64,000 bases of DNA from Beaufortia kweichowensis (Eukaryota; Chordata; Actinopteri; Cypriniformes; Gastromyzontidae): contig CM032805.1 of assembly GCA_019155185.1 (NCBI GenBank), positions 14,251,942 through 14,315,941 of the forward strand, written 5' to 3'. Of this stretch, positions 35,501 to 47,500 are shown piece by piece. A program made the translations under genes and the position numbers. A model generated the notes under the pieces. It was not told the origin of the DNA, did no database searches, and saw only the letters and a program-made list of their open reading frames with translations. The stretch's first letter is position 1; each line of letters starts with the position of its first letter.

Positions 35501-38500
35501 TATTTCATATAATTTAATATATTCTTTTGTATCTTACTGCATCTAAAAGACAATTTTCTGTCCTTATTGTGTTTAGAGGCTGAAGATATTAAAGAGAAGG
35601 CAAAACCAACTCTTCCAAAGAAAGGTATTAATAGCTTTAAAAGGACATTTGAATTTGGAGACAACTTAACCTGTTTCTAAATGTTTTATATTACTTAAGA
35701 AATGTGATTTAGTAACCGTTTTACTAAGCAATTTTAACATCAATTTTAGAACCTGAAACTATCAAAGAGGAGAAACCTCCAAAGAAAGGTAATTGTTTTC
35801 AAATTCAACAAAATAAAAATCTGAATTTCATCTTTCTTGATATTTAAAGAAGTTTAATCCTGTGTGCATGTACTGTATACTCAGAAGCTGTGCAGGAAAA
35901 GCCCAAACCAGCTTCTGTCAAAAAAGGTATTTACAGCATATGGCATATGAAATGTTTTTCATTTATTTCTTGCCAATTTCTTGCTAAACGTATGTATAAA
36001 ATGTTCTAAAATATTTTAATTCATTGTACAGTTGTTAATACAATCTTTAAATATTTCTGTTTTACCAAACATGAACTCATTTACAGCGCTGCATTTTTTA
36101 CTCTATTAATGACGTTTATTTACAGAACCTGAAGCACTGAAAGAGAAGACAAAACCTGCACCTTTCAAAAAAGGTAAATGGTGTACATAGTAACTTTGCC
36201 ATGTTTTAAATTTACATTATCTACATAGTAACTCTACCACTCTAAATTTCAGAGGCAGAAGTTACCAAGGAGAAACCCGTCGCTGTTAAGAAAGGCATGT
36301 CTTTCGTTTAAGTCACAAACCAGATTTATCAGTATTATTGACAATGATTTATACAATATAATATTAATCATAATAGAATCATAAAAACATGAATGTTGCA
36401 ACATTATATCAATGTTTTACAGAACCTGCTATTGCAGCAGAAAAGGCTAAACCAAAACCTGCACCAGAGAAAGGTACAGATATTTATGAGATATACAGAT
36501 TTCATGGAAATGCCAAAGTGCTCCAGCAAAGAGACATATGACAAAGCTTCTCATATGACAGTCTCAGTCTCTTTAAAACATCTGCGTGTGTCTATCAGTA
36601 CGTGGTGTATGGTTTGACATGATTGAAAATATGACATTGTTTTGCAGAGCCTGAAGTTACAAAAGAGAAACATAAACCAGCCCCTTCAAAGAAAGGTATT
36701 ACAGTAATATGTCATATTTGGTACATATGTATCTTTAATTAAATTTCAAACTAAATTCAGTCTTTTTTGTCTGATAAACCCTGTACTTACAGAAGAGGTT
36801 GTAACCAAAGAAAAACCCAAGCCACAGAAGAAAGGTACTTACATTTGTTTGTATATTTCTGTATTACAGTAAAGACGTATAACAGTGTTTAAATTCAAAG
36901 TGATTCTTATTGGCTATTTGCATTATCTCATAGCTAGACAATGCTAATCTTTTGCTTACTCTACATTTGTTTTCATCACCACAATGCTAGAAGCTGAAGT
37001 GATCAAAGAGAAAGCTAAACCTGTCCTTGAGAAGAAAGGTTTGATTCACTGTGTCAAGAATCACATTTACACATTCTACAAAACAAATGTAAAGATAATG
37101 TTTAAGGAAGTCTATAACAATAGCATAATATATTTCTCATAATTTCCATTTTAGAAGCTGAAGTCATTAAAAAGGAAGTTAAACCATCTCCTGAGAAGAA
37201 AGGTTTGAGTTAAACATTTAACCAAGGATATTAATGTAATGCTAAAGAAAACCTTTCCAAGTCTCTGAATATTTTGACCTCATTGTCATTTCAGAGGATG
37301 GAGTCATCAAGGAGAAAGCTAAACCAGCTCCTGAAAAGAAAGGTATAAATGTCAATGAAATCCTCCTGGATGCAGAATCGCTTTCCACAGTTTGCTAAAG
37401 ATGTATCACATAACACAATCCTGTTTTACAGAGTCTGAAGTTACAAAGGAAAAGGCACCTGAATCAACACACAAAAGAGGCAAGTTTTTCTCTTAAGCCT
37501 CTCCAGTTGTTTTGAATCTTTTATCGTGTAGGAGTAGAAATCATTACTATGATGTACTGTTGGAAACATAAATCTTTCTGTTTTCTAGAGCCTAAAGTTA
37601 CCAAAGAAAAAGAAAAGCCAGCACCTCCTAAAAAGGTTGAAACATACAATATAAGCTGCTTATCATTTTTGTAATTTGCAAAACTTCTTTATCTCATTGC
37701 AAATTGTTGTTAAATCTTTGTAACCCCTCTTCAGTTGAGGTTCCAAAGGAAAAGCCAAAACCAGTCCCTAAAGAAAAAGGTACTTACAGTATCACGTTTA
37801 GATTTTGTAAGAGTATTGATATACTGTACCATCTTATCTGCAAATGTTGAGCATTTTTTCTGTGTATTGTGAATTATGACTGTTCTTTAGCTTTAGTTAA
37901 AATTTGGGAAGTGCTTTTAAAGAATGCTAACATTAAATCATGGCGTTCTGCAGAACCTGACATGACCAAAGAAATTAAAGGTAGCTTTTTGAGAGAAGAA
38001 TGACAAAATATGTTTACCTGAGCAGTTTTAAGAGAGAGCTTTTAAATATTTATTTATAATATATATATCTTTATTTTAGAGGATAAAGCTGTCAAACAAA
38101 AAGCTAAACCAGCCCCTATAAAAAAAGGTTTGATTTACTGTGTTAAGAATTGTATCTAAATTATTCTCATATAAAATACATATATATGGATTTTAAAAGT
38201 TTTACATTTACATGGTTTCAGAGGCTGAAGTCATCAAGGATAAACCTAAACCAGCCCCTGCAAAGAAAGGTATGAGTTTCCATTATTTTATCTTTTTATT
38301 TTATATTTTTCAGATTAGTCTTCATCACAGTATTTTCCCTGAGTTAATATAACAACCGGTTACAATAATATTACCATTGCCTTTTCAGAGGCTGAAGTCA
38401 TCAAGGAGAAAGTTAAACCAGCTCCAGTAAAGAAAGGTATAAATATCAACAAATCATTCTGCATGCTTTGTGAGTTTCCATTGTTTAATGACTATTTATC

Positions 38501-41500
38501 TCATAGAGCCTGAAATTGCTAAAGAAAAGGCACCTGAACCCACAAAGAAAGGTATTAACATACAGTTGACATTTTACCTAGATGCTTTGTCTTTATTAAT
38601 TGCGACTTTGAACACCAGCTGGAATCTCATTCTCTACATATTTTGATATGACATACTAAACAAATCTTCAACCATTTCAGTTGAGTTACCAAAAGAAAAG
38701 GCAAAACCGGTCCTTAAAAAGGAAGGTTAGTTATCAATTTATCCTGTTAATCTTCACATTTTAACTATCTATCTGACACAGTTCATTGTTGCTTTATCAA
38801 AGCAGAATTGATTAAAAGTTTTAGAAAATTCTGGTATGACACAAGTGTTGAGTCACTTCTGCTTTTCAACTGTTGGTTAACCCCCCTGTGTGTTTACAGA
38901 ACCCGTGATAACCAAAGAAAAGCCCAAACCAGATCCAAAGAAAGGTATTTGCTTTCATTCATGGGAATAATCCAGTGGCCTGGTGTAAGATAATGCTAAT
39001 CTTTTGCTTTTTGTCCGTTTTGTCATTGTTAGATGCTGAAGCTATCAAAGAAAAAATACAACCAGCAGCGCCTAAGACGAAAGGTTTGATTTATTAGGAA
39101 ATATGAAGGATGAAAAATATTTTCATTTGTGCCTTTACAGTTTGGTACAGATCATATTGCCATTCCACTGTGGCACATTAAAACATGATGAAGAAAACCA
39201 TTCACATGTCTAAATGTTTTCAAACCTTTGCTATTTCAGAGGCTGAAGTCATTAAGGAGAAAGTTAAACCAGCTCCTGTAAAGAAAGGTATTATGTCAGT
39301 AAATGTCTGTATCGTTTTTTTGACACATGAAGTTATATCACATGTATTCTTGTGAGATAAGAATGCATATAAACAACCTTTATTTTATTGTTTTTTCAAA
39401 GCTGAAGTCGTCAAGGACAAGGCCAAACCAGTCCCTGAAAAGGAAGGTTTGTAATGAATCAAATTAACATGTTACACAGTCAAAAAACTAAAAAAAAAAA
39501 CATTCAAAACCTGCAAAAATATTTATGCATTGTTGCTATTTCAGAGGCTGTAGTCATTAAGGACAAAGTTAAAGCAGCTCCTGTAAAAAAAGGTACATTT
39601 AAATTTTATTTCATGTGTATTCTAATAATTAAATAAATAAATATAATAATTAAAAAATGAATACAAAATTAAATAAACATTTCCACAATAGTAATATGAG
39701 ATATAAAACTATTTTTCCTAAATGTTTTGTTACTGTGATTTTAGAGGCTGAAATGATCAAAGAAAAAGTTAAACTAGCTCCTGTGAAAAAAGGTTTGAAT
39801 TAGTTATTTTAGTTCTGTTTTCAGTTCATCCTAAAGACAGAGAAGTTAACAAGATTTAAGATTTACCTTTTTACATGATTCCTGTTTCAGAGGCTGAAAT
39901 TATCAAGGAGAAAGTTAAAGCAGCTCCTGTAAAGAAAGGTATGATTATTGTTTGAGAAATGCTTCTGTATATGTTTTCTTACTGTTTGATGATTAATGGT
40001 GACTTAATATTTTATAGAGTCTGAAGTTCCTAAAGACATACCAGCACCACAACCTGCAAGGAAAGGTATTTATACAGTATATGTTTCATCTTTTTATATT
40101 CAAATGTTGTTTAAATATTATTGGATTTGGTAGCTATGCCAGTGTGCAGCTTTTTTTTCTTTTTATCTTCTCTGCTATTTTTTATACATAACTTTCTTAT
40201 TTCATAATAAAATAAAATACTTATTTCATATATTTACATAATTTTATATACTTATTTAACCTGTAACTCCTTTCAGTCGAGGTTCCAAAAGAAAAAGCGA
40301 AACCAGTTCTCAAAGAGAAAGGTAAATATTTAGTTGACACTTTACTTTTTATGTTACAATAATGCTTTACATGAAATTTGTTTCATGTTTCACATGTGAC
40401 AGCTTGTATCTTGTCTTTCCTTTTCAGAGGCTGAAGTTATTAAGGCCAAAGCTAAACCAGCTCCTGTTAAGAAAGGTATTCATAGTAATAAAATGCATAC
40501 AGTATATTTTTGATTAGCACTGTGTGGTGAGTCTTAAAAAACACAATGCTGTATACTATGTATTTTACAATATTTCAAATGTTATGCAAAATTTGTATTG
40601 TTTGGTATAATACTAACTAAATGTTTGTTTTGTAGAGCCTGAAATTACCAAAGAAAAAGTGGCACCTAAGAAGAAAGGTTTGATTTACTGTTCATAATAA
40701 AAATTATCCCTAAGAATGGATGTTTTCTTTATAAACATTTTTATCTTATCATCAATGTAGAGGCTGAAATGATCAAGCAGACAGTCAAAATGGCTCATGT
40801 CAAGAAAGGTATTAATGTAAAAAAAAAAAACATTTTTACTCCTGTGTTTGCTTTTTCATATGTCATCATCATGATCCAATACTGTTTCATAGGGCCTGAA
40901 GTTTCTAAAGAAAAAGCTCCTGAACCAAAACCAGAACCCGTAAAGAAAGGTGAGAATATACAGTATAAAAAGTAAAACATTATTTTTATATTTGATATTA
41001 TCATATATGTTCCGCATGCTAATTTTCTAAGCTTTTCTTAGAAGTAAGTCTTTATTTACATTGTTGTCTCTTTTCAGTCGAGGTTCCAAAGGAAAAGATG
41101 AAACCGGTTCATGAAGAGAGAGGTGCATATCTCACAGTTGCTTTCTGTGACCTATAGGTTGTAATATTTCCTAATGTTTTATTTTTGCTGTGTACCGTAT
41201 TAACATTTAGTTGCTAAAGCTGTGAAAGAGAAAGCTCCAGCTCCTAAGAAAGGTTAGTTCTTTACTGTTAATAATAAAATTTACTCTTAACATTATCCCT
41301 AAACAATTCTTATTGTGCTTCATAATCTTATAATTAATATTTTAGAGAGTGAAGTGATCAAGGAGAAAACAGTCCCCAAAAAGAAAGGTACAGCAGTTTT
41401 TTTTTTTTATTACAGCTTAAATTAAAGCTTATATTTAACCATTTATATTCTCTAAATGTTTTTACACTTTTTTTCAGAGGCTGAAGTAATCAAGGAGAAA

Positions 41501-44500
41501 GATAAACCAACTTCTGTGAAGGAAGGTATGAATGTTGATTTATTCTGTATGCAATACATGTTCCACTTTGTTTCATGTGATGAGTTCAGTAATCCTTCAA
41601 TTGTTTTCTAGAGCCTAAAGTTGTTAAAGAAAAGGCACCTGAACCAAAACTGAAAAAAGTGAAAAACTGAATTTTCCCTAAAAATAATTAGTCAGGGTAA
41701 TCACAACAAAAATGACACTTTTACTTGATTTTCCAAAATATTTCAAAGACAAGAGGCGCTAAAGAATCTATGAAAACACAATAATAGAATAATAGAAACT
41801 TATATTTTATCTGTTTTGTAGAGCCTGAAGTTGCAAAAAAGAAAGAAGAACCAGCCCCAAAGAAGAAAGGTTTGATTCTCAGTGTTAGCATTATTACCTA
41901 AGCTGTTTTACTCTCTCTAACATTTTATATTGTCATTGTAGAGGCTAAAATAATCAAGGAGAAAGTTAAAGCAGCTCCTGTAAAGAAAGGTATGAATATT
42001 GATTTGGAAATTATTCTGTGTACTGTTGTGCACTGTCTAATGATTATTGATGACTTGACACAACACTATTTTGTAGAACCTGAAGTTCCTAAAGAAAAGA
42101 AAGTCAAACCAGCACCAGAACCTCCAAAGAAAGGTATTGATACAGTATATGTTTGTGTTAAACTGCCCGACAAAGGTTGTTGTTATGTATTTTTTTACAT
42201 GCTTGCCATTTTTAATGAATTAGAAATCTCATGTATTTACATATTTCTAACTAATTCCTATTTACACTGTAACTTCTTTCAGTTGAGATTCCAAAAGAAA
42301 AGGCAAAACCAGTTCTTAAAGAGAAAGGTAATTATGTGTTCAACACTTTAATTTTTTATGTGACAGTACTTCAATAAATGTATAAAGAGTTTTCAGTTCT
42401 ATTACCAATAGTCTTGTAGTATTACAATATGAAATACTGTATTATAATATTATATTTATAATATATCATATTTCCTCAGCTTTTCTAAAGTTAACAACTA
42501 TGTTTTGTAGAACCTGAGATAGCCAAAGAAAAACCCAAGCCAGCACCAAAAAAAAAGGTACTACAATTTTTGTTTTGTACGCTTGTTTTAAGACCATGCT
42601 AATGCTGTATGTTGTCACCATTTTAGAGGCGGAAGCCATCAAAGAGAAAGCTAAACCAGCTCCTATGATAAAAGGTTTGAGTTAAAATTATTAGGATATT
42701 TAGGATGATGCTGCAGAAAATATTGTACGATCTCTAAATGTTTTCTCATCATTGTCATTTTAGAGCCTGAAGTCATTAAGGAGAAAGTTAAACCAGCTCC
42801 TGTAAAGAAAGGTAGTTTTCATTATTTCATCTTCATTTGTTTGTGTCAAAGACCAAGTTAACATTTAGCTAGACAGTTAAAGATATGCCATATACCTATA
42901 AATCTCTAAATGTTTTGACCTCATTGTCATTTCAGAGGCTGAAGTCATCAAGGAGAAAGTTAAACCAGCTCCTGTAAAGAAAGGTAGTTTTCATTATTTC
43001 ATCTTCATTTGTTTGTGTCAAAGACCAAGTTAACATTTAGCTAGACAGTTAAAGATATGCCATATACCTATAAATCTCTAAATGTTTTGACCTCATTGTC
43101 ATTTCAGAGGCTGAAGTCATCAAGGAGAAAGTTAAACCAGCTCCTGTAAAGAAAGGTAGTTTTCATTATTTCATCTTCATTTGTTTGTGTCAAAGACCAA
43201 GTTAACATTTAGCTAGACAGTTAAAGATATGCCATATACCTATAAATCTCTAAATGTTTTGACCTCATTGTCATTTCAGAGGCTGAAGTCATCAAGGAGA
43301 AAGTTAAACCAGCTCCTGTAATGAAAGGTGTGAATGTCAATGACATCATCCTGAACATACTGTTAGTTTCCGCTATATAGTGAGTATTCATCACATAAAA
43401 TTAAACTGTTTTATAGAGCCTGACGTTACTAAGGAAAAGCCACTTAAAAGAGGTGAGTTTGATTTCCTCACAAGATGTGTTTATTTGTAAAAAAATACAT
43501 TTATTTTAAAAGAATTCTATCTATTTGCCATTTCAGAGGCTGAAACCCATAAAGAGAAAGTAAAGCCAGCCCCTGAGAAGAAAGGTTTGATTCATTTAAC
43601 ATGTAATTTACATTGCATATGCACAATTAAAATCATGCTAAAGAATTTTTTTTTTTTAAATCATCAATATTTAAGAGGCTGAAACCATTAAGGAGAAAGC
43701 GAAACCAGCCCCTGAGAAGAAAGGTAAGAGTAAGAGTTATTTTCGCTTGATGTTTGCTGTCACCTCTAAACATCAAGTTATATTTTTATGTATTACATTT
43801 TACAGTAAAATACTATTTTATTGCCATTTCAGAGGCTGAAGTCATTAAGGAGAAAGGTAAGCCAGTTCCTGTAAGGAAAGGTATGAATGTCAATAAACAT
43901 ATTTCATAATATATATTATACATTATATATTTCATAAATTATTTATATTTGTACTGCATGATTATTGCTGTATTGACATAAAAACATTGTGTTATAGAGG
44001 CTAAAGTTCCTATAGAAAAGGCACCAGAACCAACACCAAAGAAAGGTATTTTAGGATGTTTTACACTGTGTATTTTAGTTAACATTTCTAAAGATGTTAA
44101 GAAATAATGTATTAAGCTTTTTTATTGATTGATTTACATGATTTAACAAATATTTGTTTTGTAGAGCCTAAAGTTACCAAAGAGAAAGAGGAACCAGCAC
44201 CTAAAAAGAAAGGTTTGACACAACATTATTCTAAAGCAAATTTTAAGAATATGCAAAAAAAGATTATAGAGAAAATTATATGTTTTTAATTGTTGTAGAG
44301 GCTCACGTCATCAAGGAGAAAGCTAAAATAACTCCTATAAAGAAAGGTATGAATGTCAATGAAATTATACTGTATATTTTGTTTACTTTTACTGTATGGT
44401 GATTATGTTTTGTTTTACAGTGTTTCCAAAGAAAAGGTGCCTGAACCAAAACCAGCACCTGTAAAGAAAGGTATAAATACTGTATAAAGTATATATATCT

Positions 44501-47500
44501 ACTGTATCTATGCTATCTGGTGTTTAACATTAGCACCTTTAGTACTTTCCATAGTCTCATATTATGTTGAATGATGTATTAAACTTTCTGTAAATATCTT
44601 TATAGAGGCTGAAGTGGTTAAGGAGAAAGCTAAACTAGCCCCTGAAATTAAAGGTTGATTGTTTTGATTGATGTTTTCACTTAATTTCTATCAAAATGTA
44701 TTATGCTAACAGGTGTATCTTAATTTTTATAATTTCTTTTATATTTTTAATATTTTAGAGGCTAAAGTGATCAAGGAGAAAGTTAAACCAGCCCCTGAAA
44801 TTAAAGGTTTGATTAACCTTGTTTACCATGTTATTTTAACTTTGTTTAGCATAATATTTACATACGCTTTAATGTAGTTTGTGTTCTATAATTATTTTTA
44901 TTTTTTACATTTCAGAGGCTAAAGTGATCAAAGAGAAAGTTAAACCAGCCCCTGAAATTAAAGGTTTGATTAACTGTGTTTACCATGTTATTTTAACTTT
45001 GTTTAGCATAATATTTACATACGCTTTAATGTATTTTGTGTTGTATAATTATTTTAATTTTTTTCATTTCAGAGGCTAAAGTGATCAAGGAGAAAGTTAA
45101 ACCAGCCCCTGAAATTAAAGGTTTGATCCACTGTATTATTGTGTTTTTTGCTTTATTTGTTGCAAAATAAACATTATGTTAAACAATGTATTATAATTTC
45201 TACAAATATCTTTGTTCAACATTTTAGAGGCTAAAGTGATCAAGGAGAAAGTTAAACCAGCCCCTGAAATTAAAGGTTTGATTAACTGTGTTTACCATGT
45301 TATTTTAACTTTGTTTAGCATAATATTTACATACGCTTTAATGTATTTTGTGTTCTGTAATTGTTTTTATTTTTTTCATTTCAGAGGCTAAAGTGATCAA
45401 GGAGAAAGTTAAACCAGCCCCTGAAATTAAAGGTTTGATCCACTGTTTTATTGTGTTTTTTTCTTTTTTGTTGCAAAATAAATATTAAGTTAAACAATGT
45501 ATTATAATTTCTATAAATATCTTTGTTCAACATTTCAGAGGCTAAAGTGATCAAGGAGAAAGCTAAACCAGCCCCTGAAATTAAAGGTTTGATTAACGTT
45601 GTTTACCATGTTATTTTAACTTTGTTTAGCATAATATTTACATATACTGTAATATATTTTGTGTTCTATAATTATTTTTATTTTTTACATTTTAGAGGCT
45701 GAAGTGATCAAAGAGAAAGTTAAACCAGCCCCTGAAATTAAAGGTTTGATTAACCTTGTTTACCATCTTATTTTAACTTTGTTTAGTGTAATATTTACAT
45801 ACGCTTTAATGTATTTTGTGTTCTATAAATATTTTTATTTTTTACATTTCAGAGGCTGAAGAGATTAAGGAGAAAGTAAAACCAGCCGCTGAGAAGAAAG
45901 GTTGAAATTATTATATCCTAATGCTCATTCATTCAAAGCACATTGTGCCAGAGCAGATATTATTTAATCATTTTAGCATTTAATGTTTTTCAGAGGCTGA
46001 AGTCATTAAGGAGAAAGTTACAGCGGCTCCTGTTCCATCTATTGGTCTGGATTTAGAGCTCCTGAACTCCATCAACCAAAAACTGTCTCTTCTGAATTTA
46101 CTGGATTTACCAGCCTATCAGAAAAAAGGTTAGAGCAATTTTTTTATAATGCAAAATAATACTTCTAATGATATTTTGCTAAACAATGTATATTTTATTT
46201 ATCTACATACATATGTTTTATTATTTTTTATTTTAGAGGCTGAAGTAATCAAGGAGAAAACTGAACCAGCCCCTGAAATTGAAGGTTTGATCCACTGTGT
46301 CTCACTGTGTTTTTACTTGATTTGTTGGAAAATTTCATATCATTTTAAAGAATGAATTATACTTTCTACAAATATCTTTGTTTAACATTTCAGAGGCTAA
46401 AATAATCAAGGAGAAAGCTAAACCAACCCCTGAAATTAAAGGTTTAGTTAACCGTACTTTACTGTGTTACTTTGTTTTACTTCATTTGCAAAATGTAATA
46501 TCACCTAAAATATGTATTATATTTTTAACAATTGTTTTTCAACATTTCAGAGGCTGAAGTGATCAAGGAGAAAGCCAAACCAGCCCCTAAGGATAAAGGT
46601 TGGATTTAATTGCAAAATAATACTTAAAATGATATTTTGCTAAACAATGTGTTTTTGTTTATATAAACATTGTTGTTTTTCAATGTTTTAGAGGCTGAAG
46701 TAATCAAGGAGAAGGCTAAACCAGCCCCTGAAATTAAAGGTTTGAGACGCTGTTTTTTACAAAAAATTTTTTTTACAAATCATAAAATCATGTTAAAGAA
46801 TGTATTATACTTTCTACAAATATCTTTGTTCAACATTTTAGAGGCTGAAGAGATTAAGGAGAAAGTTAAAACCAGCCGCTGAGAAGAAAGGTTGAAATTA
46901 TTATATCCTAATGCTCATTCATTCAAAGCACATTGTGCTGAAGAAGATATTGTTTAATCATTTTAATTTCATTATTTGTTTTTTAGAGGCTAAAGTCATT
47001 AGGGAGAAAGTTAAAGTGGCTCCTGTTCCATCTATTGGTCTGGATTTGGAGCTCCTGAACTCCATCAACCAAAAACTGTCTCTTCTGGATTTACTGAGGA
47101 AGGACATTGGTGAAATGAAAAATGACCTGGAGTCCACTCAAAATCAAATTACTCTTTTAAGGATGGACAACAGAACAATAAAAGGTATTTTATTTATAGG
47201 TTAGGGTTAGGTTATAGAGATGCTTGATCAAATGTGCACTATTTTATAACTGGATAGAAATAATTACACTTAAATTAACATTAACATCATTTACAGAGCC
47301 AGATATGGTTGGTATGAAAGTAAAACCAGCAGTCTCCAAGGAAAAAGCTAAAGCAGCTAAAAAAGGTATTTGCCACATGTCAGAGTAGCTACGTTATGTA
47401 TTTACATGCATGTGTTCGCATATACTGTAAAAGTTTTATTTCTTTTACAGAACAAGAAGCTCTAAGAAACATTACTAAGACTGCACGTCTTAAGACAGGT

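Noticed and set aside
42764..46890. Regular repeats resembling a CRISPR array
   Set aside because: The period is about 156-172 bp, the repeats are exons with splice sites, and the host is a vertebrate.
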